Shown here piece after piece: positions 53,424 to 62,712 of a stretch of DNA of 64,000 bases. The stretch is from an uncultured Myxococcaceae bacterium (GTDB taxonomy: Bacteria > Myxococcota_A > Polyangia > Polyangiales > Ga0077539), in assembly GCA_945952225.1 (NCBI GenBank), contig CAMFHP010000016.1:1-64000 (forward strand). Direction: 5' to 3'. Under the pieces are notes generated by a model. The model was not told where the DNA came from and searched no databases. It worked only from the letters and a program-made list of their open reading frames with translations. The position numbers and the translations under genes are program-made. The number at the start of each line of letters is the position of its first letter. Position 1 is the stretch's first letter.

Positions 53424-54272
53424 ATGCACCACCGCGCCCTGATCCTCTTCGCGATGCTCTCCGTGGCCTGCACCGAGACCACGATCCCGCCGCAGGTGTG
53501 CAGCGCCGACGGCGGCGTCGACGTGGTGCTCACCGACGCGGCCTCCGACGGCGGGCTCCCGCGCTTCAGCTTCTTCGTGACGAGCCTCCGCGGCATGCTC
53601 GCGGCCTCGGGGTGCTCGCAGGGCTTCGGCGGCGACCTGCGCTACGGCGAGACGGGCCCCGGCGCGGGACTGCGCGGCGCCGATCGGCTGTGTGCCACGC
53701 TCGCCGAGCGCTCGATGCCCGGGGCGAGCGCGAAGGGATGGCGCGCGTTTCTGAGCGCGTCGAACGGCGGCGACGGACGGCCCGTGAACGCCATCGACCG
53801 CGTGGGCAGCGGCCCCTGGTACGACCGCCTCGGACGCCTCGTCGCCATGGACCGCGCGTCGCTCGTCAACACCCGTCCCGCGGGGGCCGATCCGGCCATC
53901 GTGAACGACCTGCCGAACGAAGACGGCGTGCCCAACCACGCGCCCGATCCGACGCAGGGACAGGTCGACAACCACCACGTGCTCACGGGCTCGGACGCGC
54001 AGGGCAACCTCCTCGCGGGCTCGACGTGCCTCGACTGGACGAGCGCGCGCGGCGACACGGCGACGGAGGGCGTTCCGCGCGTGGGGCTCTCGTGGCCGCG
54101 GGCGACGGGCGGACGCGGCACCGGCGGCTCGCACTGGCTCTCGGCGATGGACGAAGCGGGCTGCGCGCCGGGCGTCTCGATCGTCGAGAACGGAGCGCCC
54201 GACACGAGCGTGCCCACGGTGGGCTCGGGCGGCGGCTACGGCGCGATCTACTGCTTCGCGCTCACGCCGTGA
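53424..54272 (+). CDS. Lipoprotein with endostatin/lectin-like fold
   Basis: A 282-residue lipoprotein (signal MHHRALILFAMLSVAC). The mature part resembles the C-type-lectin-like fold of the collagen NC10/endostatin family: a FFVTSLRGML opening, ADRLCATLAERSMPGASAKGWRAFLSA (the Cys-containing helix), and ending SGGGYGAIYCFALTP. Four further Cys could pair. Similar proteins are frequent in Polyangiales genomes, with unknown function, probably on the cell surface. It starts 37 bases after the giant gene and is convergent with the NADAR gene. Confidence 0.7.
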   Translation: MHHRALILFAMLSVACTETTIPPQVCSADGGVDVVLTDAASDGGLPRFSFFVTSLRGMLAASGCSQGFGGDLRYGETGPGAGLRGADRLCATLAERSMPGASAKGWRAFLSASNGGDGRPVNAIDRVGSGPWYDRLGRLVAMDRASLVNTRPAGADPAIVNDLPNEDGVPNHAPDPTQGQVDNHHVLTGSDAQGNLLAGSTCLDWTSARGDTATEGVPRVGLSWPRATGGRGTGGSHWLSAMDEAGCAPGVSIVENGAPDTSVPTVGSGGGYGAIYCFALTP

Positions 54273-54278
54273 ACGGGG

Positions 54279-54827
54279 TCACCGTGCGGTCAAGCGCGCG
54301 CGGGCTTCCATCAGGGCGAAGCCGAGGAGGTTGAGCCCCTGCCAGCGGTGCGGATCGCGCGCGTCGGGGTGGTCGTCGGCGAGTCCGATGCCCCAGATGC
54401 GGTCGAGGGGCGAGGCCTCGACGAGCACCGCGTCGCCGGTGCCCACGAGGTGCGCGCGGAGGGCCTCGTCGGCGGAGAACTTCGCCACGTTGCCCTGCGC
54501 GACGAGTGCGAAGCGGTGCTGCTCCCACACGGCGTTGTCGAAGTGGCGCACCTTGCGTCCGAGGGCCTTGATGGCCGCGGGGTCGTCGGTCGCGAGGATC
54601 TGCGCGCGAACTTCCTCGTCGCCGAAGAGGGCGGCCTTCGAGGCCATCATCCACTGCTCGGCGGAGGAGTACGTCGCGCCGTCGACGGTGAACGCCGAGC
54701 GCCACCACTGGGAGAACACGGCGTCGGTGGGGCGTCCGTCGCGCGAGGAGGTGGCCTTCCAGAAGAAGCGGTACTGTGGGCGCGCGCCGTGATCGAGGGC
54801 CGCGCGGAGGTCTTCGAGGGATCGCAT
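54279..54827 (-). CDS. NADAR family protein
   Basis: A 182-residue member of the NADAR (DUF1768/YbiA-like) family. Members are N-glycosidases that act on riboflavin intermediates or remove ADP-ribose from guanine in DNA. Visible family features are FFWKATSSRDG, FSQWWRSAFTVDG, YSSAEQWMMASKAALF (with the conserved Glu), HFDNAVWEQHRFALVAQGN and the GIGLADDH ending. The start is the ATG at 54827; the frame runs on upstream without family sequence. No DarT toxin gene is nearby, so the role cannot be assigned. Confidence 0.85.
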   Translation of the reverse strand: MRSLEDLRAALDHGARPQYRFFWKATSSRDGRPTDAVFSQWWRSAFTVDGATYSSAEQWMMASKAALFGDEEVRAQILATDDPAAIKALGRKVRHFDNAVWEQHRFALVAQGNVAKFSADEALRAHLVGTGDAVLVEASPLDRIWGIGLADDHPDARDPHRWQGLNLLGFALMEARARLTAR

Positions 54828-54900
54828 GGTGGGGAGGGCCACCGCTAGCACGGGCGGCCGTTGCCTGCGCGGGCCGCAGCGAAGATCATCGCGCGCCCCG

Positions 54901-55863
54901 ATGCTCGACCTCGCGTACCTCTCGCAGTACCGCGTGCTCCCCGACCCGACGTGGGAGGGCGCCATCGCGGCGGTGTACTCGCGCATGGAGCGCGCCGCGG
55001 GCGTGCGTCACGTCGTCAAGGGATTCCGCGCGCCGACGCGTCCGGTGCTCTACGCGACGAACTCGACGCAGAAGTACGACTTCATGACCTTCCGCTCGGT
55101 GGCGTGGACGCGCGGGCTTCGCACGGTGACGGTCACCAAGGCGAAGAACTACCACTCGCCGGTGATGCGCCCGGTGCTCGAACACACGGGCGTCGTGGCC
55201 CTCGCCTCGCGCGGCTACGTGATGCTCGTCGACGCGGTGCAGGTGCTCCGACGGCGCCCCGACGAGGACGAGTACCGCGCGCTGCGCGACCACCTCGATG
55301 GCGACGTTCCATTGCCCGCGACGCGCGCGTTCGACGCGTTGCAGAGCACGCCGCGCGTGACGCTCGGTGTGCCCTACGAGCCCTCGCGGCGCGGGCTGCG
55401 CGACCACTGGCGGGCCGTGTACCACGCGCTCCTCGGCGAAGCGTTGCGCCACGCGCGCACGGCGGTCGAGCACGGATACTCGATCCAGATGTACCCCGAG
55501 GGCACGGTGTCGAGCCGCCTCGGCGCGGGACGCATCGGGCTCATGCAGTTCGCGCGGGCCCTCTCGCTCGACGTGTGTCCCGTGGGCATGAGCGGCTGTC
55601 GAGACGTCTACCGCGGCGCGAGTCCGCTCCCCCACCGTGGCACCGCGACCGTGCGCTTCGGTGAGGCGTACACCCCGGACCTCACCGCGCTGCCCGCGGG
55701 CTTCGAAGCGTTCAACCCCGCGCACGAGGCCCTCGCGCGACCCGTGCTGCAACGCGCCACCGACGACCTGATGCATCGCCTCGACGCGCTCCTCGACCCC
55801 GCGCAGCGCCGTCAGGAAGGCCACCGCCCCGACGGCACGCAGGGCACGCGGAGGTTCCTGTGA
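54901..55863 (+). CDS. PlsC-like acyltransferase with altered HX4D box
   Basis: A 320-residue protein related to 1-acyl-glycerol-3-phosphate acyltransferases. The second block is clear (MYPEGTVSSRLGAGRIG). At the first block the catalytic HX4D reads SX4D (ATNSTQKYDFM), so the catalytic His is replaced by Ser. Either the enzyme uses another base or it is not an acyltransferase. The frame opens at 54826, but the ATG at 54901 fits the family. Its stop overlaps the next gene start by GTGA at 55860. It is divergent from the NADAR gene. Confidence 0.65.
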   Translation: MLDLAYLSQYRVLPDPTWEGAIAAVYSRMERAAGVRHVVKGFRAPTRPVLYATNSTQKYDFMTFRSVAWTRGLRTVTVTKAKNYHSPVMRPVLEHTGVVALASRGYVMLVDAVQVLRRRPDEDEYRALRDHLDGDVPLPATRAFDALQSTPRVTLGVPYEPSRRGLRDHWRAVYHALLGEALRHARTAVEHGYSIQMYPEGTVSSRLGAGRIGLMQFARALSLDVCPVGMSGCRDVYRGASPLPHRGTATVRFGEAYTPDLTALPAGFEAFNPAHEALARPVLQRATDDLMHRLDALLDPAQRRQEGHRPDGTQGTRRFL

Positions 55864-57125
55864 GTGCGATCCCCGCGCGGCTCCATCCGCGGCAGCGCAT
55901 CGACATCGCGCCCGCGCTCCTCGCCCGCGCGCTGGGGTGGTGTGTGCGCCCGCCGCGTCACGCGCACGCGACGCTCGAAGCGCGCCTCGGCGACGACGCG
56001 CTGGTGACCCTCTCGGTGCGCTCGGCCTTCGACGCGATGCTCACGGCGTGCGCCTTCGAAGCGGGCTCGGAGGTGCTGCTCTCGGGCTTCACGATCCCCG
56101 ACATGGTGCGGCTCGTTCGCGCGCATGGGCTCGTGCCCGTTCCCCTCGACTGCGACGCGGCCACGCTGTGTCCCACGGTCGATGCGGTGGAGCGCGCGAT
56201 CACCCCGCGCACGCGCGCCCTCGTCGTGGCCCGCCTCTTCGGCGGACGCCCCGAGCTCGCGACCACCTTCGCCCTCGCGCGCCGCCGCGGACTGCTCACC
56301 GTCGACGACAACGCGCAGGGCTTCACGGGCCTCGACGCGCTGCGCGCGGCGCCCGACGCCGACGTGACCTTTCACAGCTTCGGCACGATCAAGACGGCCA
56401 CCGCGCTCGGCGGCGCCGTGACCCGCGTGACCGATGCGAAGCTCCGCGAGGCGATGCGTGCGGTGATGGCGACGTGGCCCGCGCAGTCGCCCGCGCGCTA
56501 CGCGAAGAAGGTGGCGACGTGGCTCGCGCTGGTGGCGCCCCGCGATCCCGCCCGCTACGCCGCGCTCGCGAAGGCCATCGTGCGCAGCGGACGCGACCTC
56601 GACGCGACGATGATGGGACTCTCGCGGGGCTTTCACGCGCCCACCGCGGAGGCCCTCGTGACCGCACTGCGCGTGCGACCGTGCGAGGCGCTGGCGGCCA
56701 CACTCGACGCGCAGCTCCACACCGACCACGGGGCGCGCATCGCACGGCGCGCAGAGGCGGGCGAGCGACTCGCGCAACAGCTCTCGGGTCACGTCACCGT
56801 GCTCGGACACGCCATGCCCCGGCGCACGCACTGGCTCTTCGCGATGCTCGTGCGCGACCCCGACGGGCTCGTGCGCGCGCTGCGCGCTGCGGGGTTTGAC
56901 GGCGCGCGGGGCACGTCGAGTCTCACGGCGGTGCCCGAGGCGCCGGAGCGTGCGGGGCTGCGCGCGGCGACGTGCGCGTCGTGGGCCGAGCGCGTGGTGT
57001 TCGTGCCCGCGTACCCCGAGATTCCCGTCGAGGATCGCGACCGGCTCGCGGCGACGGTGCGCACGCACGCAGGCGTTGACCGCGGCGACGCCGTGACGAT
57101 GATGCGCCCGTGCGAAGAACCCTGA
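55860..57125 (+). CDS. DegT/DnrJ/EryC1-type PLP-dependent enzyme
   Basis: A 421-residue fold-type I PLP enzyme. The cofactor Lys is Lys178 in FHSFGTIKTATALGG, and the pyridine-contacting pair is in TVDDNAQGF (Asp150, Gln153). The family makes amino sugars or similar compounds, but this member has no sugar cluster around it. The neighbouring acyltransferase-like gene overlaps it by 4 bases (GTGA), so the two likely act on one substrate, perhaps a lipid amine. The start is the GTG at 55860. It overlaps the following gene by 16 bases. Confidence 0.78.
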   Translation: MSAIPARLHPRQRIDIAPALLARALGWCVRPPRHAHATLEARLGDDALVTLSVRSAFDAMLTACAFEAGSEVLLSGFTIPDMVRLVRAHGLVPVPLDCDAATLCPTVDAVERAITPRTRALVVARLFGGRPELATTFALARRRGLLTVDDNAQGFTGLDALRAAPDADVTFHSFGTIKTATALGGAVTRVTDAKLREAMRAVMATWPAQSPARYAKKVATWLALVAPRDPARYAALAKAIVRSGRDLDATMMGLSRGFHAPTAEALVTALRVRPCEALAATLDAQLHTDHGARIARRAEAGERLAQQLSGHVTVLGHAMPRRTHWLFAMLVRDPDGLVRALRAAGFDGARGTSSLTAVPEAPERAGLRAATCASWAERVVFVPAYPEIPVEDRDRLAATVRTHAGVDRGDAVTMMRPCEEP

Positions 57126-57648
57126 CGGCCGCGCTCGTCGCCCTGCTCGCGCTCGCCACACGGCGCGTCGAGGCGCAGCCCTGCGCGTGCCCGACGGCGC
57201 GTCCTCCCGCGGTGGCGCTCGCCGAGAGCGACGCGGTGTTCGAAGGACAGGTCGCGGGCGTGCGCGAAGGCACCTACGTGACCGGCAGCGGCGACCCGGT
57301 GCCCGGCCGGTGGATCACCCTCCTCGTGCTGCGCGAATGGAAGGGCGCCACCGCGGGCACCACGCGCTACGTGTTCACGCCGACGGCGTGTCCGGTGCCC
57401 TTCGAAGCGTCGACGGCGTGGGTGGTCTACGCGCGTCACGCGGGCGCCAACCACGACCTCCGCACCACGCGCTGTCAGCGCACGCGACCGGTGTCGACGG
57501 CGCGCGAAGACCTCGTGGCGCTGGGCATTCCCGGCACGCAGATTCAGGCCGCGCCCAACGTCGACCGCACGCGGGTGATTCGTACGGCGCCGCGCGGTCC
57601 CGTGCGTCGGGTGATCCGTCGACGGCGCGTGCGCGTGCGACGGCGGCG

Positions 57649-57652
<4 letters not shown>
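57110..57652 (+). CDS. Secreted NTR/TIMP-like small protein
   Basis: A 180-residue secreted protein: signal peptide (about 1-22), then a Cys-containing domain CACPTARPPAVALAESDAVFEGQV followed by strands and FTPTACPVPF. This pattern (CxCP, then a strand with F-G-V) is the netrin/TIMP-like (NTR) fold seen in many bacterial secreted proteins of unknown role. The C-terminus is a strongly basic Arg-rich tail. It starts within the DegT-like gene (16-base overlap). Its TAG stop overlaps the TAA of the convergent kinase gene. Confidence 0.65.
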
Positions 57653-59586
<1,934 letters not shown>

Positions 59587-59607
59587 GCCCGTCGCGCTCC
59601 CCACCAC

Positions 59608-60462
59608 TCAGTCGGCGCCGTTGTCGTCGCCGTCGGCGTCCGTCGCCGCGGGCGCAGGGGTCGCAGGCGCAGCGCCGTTGGCGGGTTCGGCCTCGCGCAC
59701 ACCCGACGCCGCGGCCGATCCGTTGCCCGGGTTCGAGGGACCGCGGAGGCCGCCGTACGGAAAGATCCCGCGGGCGCGCGCTTCTTGATCCGCGCGGCGC
59801 GCGACGTCGCCGTGCACCTCGCAGAACGAGCTCGAACGGCCGCGACGGCGCGAGCGTCCGCGACGGGCGCGCGAGGGGCTTCCCGGGCCGCTGCGGTCGA
59901 CCCAGTAGTAGCTCCGGTCGCGCACGTCGACGTGGGTGAAGCCGCCGACGGGGTAGTAGCCCACGCCGAGGAATCCCAGCGTGCGCGCATAGGCCGCGAC
60001 GTCGGCGTCGGCCACGCCGGGCACGAGAATGTCGACCGCGCGACCGAGGCGGTGGTTGCTCGGCGCGGTCTGCGCGCGAAAGCCCGAGAGCACCGAGATC
60101 TGCCCCGCGCGAAAGTGCCGCGCGATCTGGTAGATCACCTCGACGAGCCGTCGGTCGATGGGCGCGCTGCGCTGCGCGCGGGCGTCACCGAGCACGCGCG
60201 ACACCTGCGTGAGCGCCTCTTCGTCGAAGCCCCCTTCGGGCGTGCGCGGCGTGACTTCGACCGTGCCCAGCGCATTGATCGACCGGAGCCGCAGCACGAG
60301 GCGACCGTCGTCGGTGTACTGCGGCGCAGGAACGTTCTCGGCGTTGTGCCAGCGCTGCATGTTCGCGCGATACGACGGCTGCGGGTTCGCGCGCGACTCC
60401 GAGGGCCGCACGAGGGCGGCTCCGAGAAGCGCAAACACGGTGGCGAGCAGGGTTCGGCGCAT
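59608..60462 (-). CDS. M15/YcbK-like D-Ala-D-Ala peptidase-fold protein (DUF882)
   Basis: A 284-residue secreted protein. The signal peptide is residues 1-25. The DUF882/M15 peptidase domain carries the zinc-site motifs SNHRLGRAVDILV (His and Asp) and GFTHVDVRD (His), typical of peptidoglycan carboxypeptidases of the YcbK/VanX-like group. The C-terminal 85 residues are Arg-rich then Ala/Pro-rich, with a single Cys. It is probably active on the cell wall in the periplasm. It is followed directly by the kinase gene. Confidence 0.8.
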   Translation of the reverse strand: MRRTLLATVFALLGAALVRPSESRANPQPSYRANMQRWHNAENVPAPQYTDDGRLVLRLRSINALGTVEVTPRTPEGGFDEEALTQVSRVLGDARAQRSAPIDRRLVEVIYQIARHFRAGQISVLSGFRAQTAPSNHRLGRAVDILVPGVADADVAAYARTLGFLGVGYYPVGGFTHVDVRDRSYYWVDRSGPGSPSRARRGRSRRRGRSSSFCEVHGDVARRADQEARARGIFPYGGLRGPSNPGNGSAAASGVREAEPANGAAPATPAPAATDADGDDNGAD

Positions 60463-60474
60463 CGGGGCGGCCAA

Positions 60475-60504
60475 TGGATAGACCGGAAGCTCCGCCCGCG
60501 GCAA
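60475..60504 (-). promoter_or_regulatory. Promoter of the M15-type peptidase gene
   Basis: On the minus strand TTGCCG (60499-60504 in plus coordinates) and TATCCA (60475-60480) are separated by 18 bases. Transcription would start near 60468, about 6 bases before the ATG at 60462. The match is moderate. Confidence 0.3.
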
Positions 60505-60547
60505 GCGCCGACGCCCCGCGCATCGGGCGGTGATAGCGTCGCGCGCG

Positions 60548-61207
60548 ATGAACGTTCTCGATGCCCTCCGTGCGCGCCGAAGCGTGCGCGGGTTCCGTTC
60601 CGAGCCGGTGCCGCACGAGACGCTGCGCGCGATCTTCGCGGCGGCGCAGTGCGCGCCCTCGTGGTGCAACATCCAGCCGTGGCGCGTGGTGGTCACCTCG
60701 GGCGAGGCCACGCAGCGCCTCACGCGCGCGCTCTGCGAGGCCGCCACCACGTCGCCGCCGTCGCCCGACTTCGCATGGCCCGGCGAGTTTCCCGAGCCCT
60801 ACAACACGCACCGACGCGAGTGCGGCCGCGCGCTCTACACCGCGATGAACGTGGCGCGCACCGACGCCCAGGGGCGTCACCGCGCGTGGATGCGCAACTA
60901 CGAGGCCTTCGACGCGCCCCACGTCGCGATCGTCTCCGTCGACCGACGGCTCGGTCCGTACGCGTTCCTCGACCTCGGGTGCTGGCTCCAGTCGCTCATG
61001 CTCGCCGCGTGGGAGCAGGGCGTCGCGTGCTGCGCGCAGGCCTCGCTCTCGACGCATCCGTCGGTGCTCCGCGCGGCGCTCGCGATCCCCGACGACGAGG
61101 GCGTGGTCTTCGGCCTCGCGATCGGATTCGAAGACGCCGCGGTGCCCGCCAACGCGTGCCGCACGGGCCGCGCCGACGTCGACGCCAACGTGCGCTTCGT
61201 GGGCTGA
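60548..61207 (+). CDS. Nitroreductase family FMN enzyme
   Basis: A 219-residue nitroreductase-fold protein. Motifs are the opening ARRSVRGFRSEPVP, the FMN-contact APSWCNIQPW, the helix GCWLQSLMLAAWEQGVACC and GLAIGFED. It reduces nitro groups, quinones or similar substrates using NAD(P)H; the true substrate is unknown. The start is the ATG at 60548, preceded in frame by an upstream start at 60530 that adds six residues. It is divergent from the M15-type gene and convergent with the DUF1552 gene. Confidence 0.85.
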   Translation: MNVLDALRARRSVRGFRSEPVPHETLRAIFAAAQCAPSWCNIQPWRVVVTSGEATQRLTRALCEAATTSPPSPDFAWPGEFPEPYNTHRRECGRALYTAMNVARTDAQGRHRAWMRNYEAFDAPHVAIVSVDRRLGPYAFLDLGCWLQSLMLAAWEQGVACCAQASLSTHPSVLRAALAIPDDEGVVFGLAIGFEDAAVPANACRTGRADVDANVRFVG

Positions 61208-61225
61208 TCGTCGCGACGCGACCGA

Positions 61226-62689
61226 CTACGTGAGCAGCCCCGCGAGCACGCCGTCGCCCGCGTCGCCCCAGCCGCGCACGTCGCTCCCGAGGGCGCGCGC
61301 GAGGGCCGCGAGGAGCTGTCCGTGACGGGTTCCGCGGGCTTCGAGCACGCGCCCCGGCGTGATGCATCCGCCCGCGCGACCGGCGAGCACGAAGGGCATG
61401 TCGCTGTGCGAGTGCGTGTTGCCGTCCGACACCTCGGAGCAGAGCAGCACCACGGAGTGATCGAGCATGGTGCCGTCGCCCTCGGGCACCGCGCGCATCG
61501 ACTGGAGCAGGTACGCGAACTGCGACACCCACCAGCGACGCTGCTTCACGTAGTCGGTGAAGAGTCGGTTCGAACGGTCCTGGCGGGCGCCGTAGTGCGA
61601 GGCCTGATGGCTGCGCATGTCGAAGCCCGCGTCGTACATCTCGGTGTCGCGAAAGCGGCTCATGATGAGCTCGCTCGTGTGCTGCGACCCCTGGATCACC
61701 CCCACGCGCGTGAGCCCGCACGCCATCGCGAGCACGGTCGTGTCGATCTGCGCGCGGAGCACCGCGGGAAAGTTCTCGGGCGCCGCGAGCCCCGCGCCCG
61801 TGGGCGGCGAGAAGGCCATCGAGGGCATCGCGCAGTTCATCGACGGAGGACGCGTCGCGCCCGCATCGGCCACGGTGCTCCCCGCATCGCCGGGCGCGGT
61901 CATGGGGTTCGAAGGCGTGGGCGTTCGGAGCACGCGGTCTGACACTTCGCGAAGTGCTTCGAGATGCGCGTCGAGGCGCGTGCGCTCCGCGGTGCCGAGG
62001 CGTCCGCGGAGGTCGTTGAGGTCGGCGAGCGCGGTCTCCATCGCGAGGCGGTCGGCGTTGTCGTCGGTGGCGACACCCGCATCGGCAGCGCCCGCATCGG
62101 AGGCGCCTGCGTCGGCGGTGGGCGTGACGGGCGTGGTCGACGTTCCGCCCGTGAACATGCGACGAAAGGCGCGCACCGGGTCGTCGTCGGGGGCCACGGT
62201 GACGCCCGCGCTCACGTACGAGATGAACTTGTCGCCCGAGGCGTTGTTCTGCGTCGCCGCGGAGCCGAGGTAGAGGTGACGAAAGGGCGCGTCGCGTCCG
62301 ACGGTGCGCGCGAGGTGCTGGTCGACGGACTCGCCGTTGCCGCCATCGACCGCGGTGAGGAGCTTCTTCGCGCCGCCGGGATGGCTGCCCTCGTCGGTTC
62401 CGCCCATGGTGAGGCCGTTGAGAAAGACGCACTCGCGGCGCAGCTCACCGAGGGGCTGGAGGAGCTCGCTCAGCGTGACGTCGCCGCCCGCGCTGCGCGC
62501 CTCCCAGAGGCTCGACTCGCCGTTCTGGCTGCGCCCCGCGACCCCGTCGGGAAAGTAGAACACCACGAGGCGCCGCGCGCGCCCGAGCCCGTTGGCCCGC
62601 GCCACGCGCCACCACGGAGCCGCCAGCGGGAGCGCCGACGCGGCCCCGAGGGCGGCCTGCAGGAACCTTCTGCGCGCGATCGTTCGCAT
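61226..62689 (-). CDS. DUF1552 Tat-exported protein
   Basis: A 487-residue DUF1552 protein. A twin-Arg signal (ARRRFLQAALGAASALPLAAPW) sends it to the Tat pathway, so it is folded before export. The body has the DUF1552 blocks VVFYFPDGVAG, VFLNGLTMGGTDEGSHPGGAKKLL, SVDQHLAR and the ending with CSEVSDGNTHSHSDMPFVLAG. A Thr/Asp/Ala-rich insert lies near residue 190. It is paired with the DUF1592 gene 23 bases upstream, the usual arrangement in Planctomycetes and myxobacteria. Function is unknown. Confidence 0.9.
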   Translation of the reverse strand: MRTIARRRFLQAALGAASALPLAAPWWRVARANGLGRARRLVVFYFPDGVAGRSQNGESSLWEARSAGGDVTLSELLQPLGELRRECVFLNGLTMGGTDEGSHPGGAKKLLTAVDGGNGESVDQHLARTVGRDAPFRHLYLGSAATQNNASGDKFISYVSAGVTVAPDDDPVRAFRRMFTGGTSTTPVTPTADAGASDAGAADAGVATDDNADRLAMETALADLNDLRGRLGTAERTRLDAHLEALREVSDRVLRTPTPSNPMTAPGDAGSTVADAGATRPPSMNCAMPSMAFSPPTGAGLAAPENFPAVLRAQIDTTVLAMACGLTRVGVIQGSQHTSELIMSRFRDTEMYDAGFDMRSHQASHYGARQDRSNRLFTDYVKQRRWWVSQFAYLLQSMRAVPEGDGTMLDHSVVLLCSEVSDGNTHSHSDMPFVLAGRAGGCITPGRVLEARGTRHGQLLAALARALGSDVRGWGDAGDGVLAGLLT

Positions 62690-62712
62690 ACGAACCTTTC
62701 GATCTCCAACGG

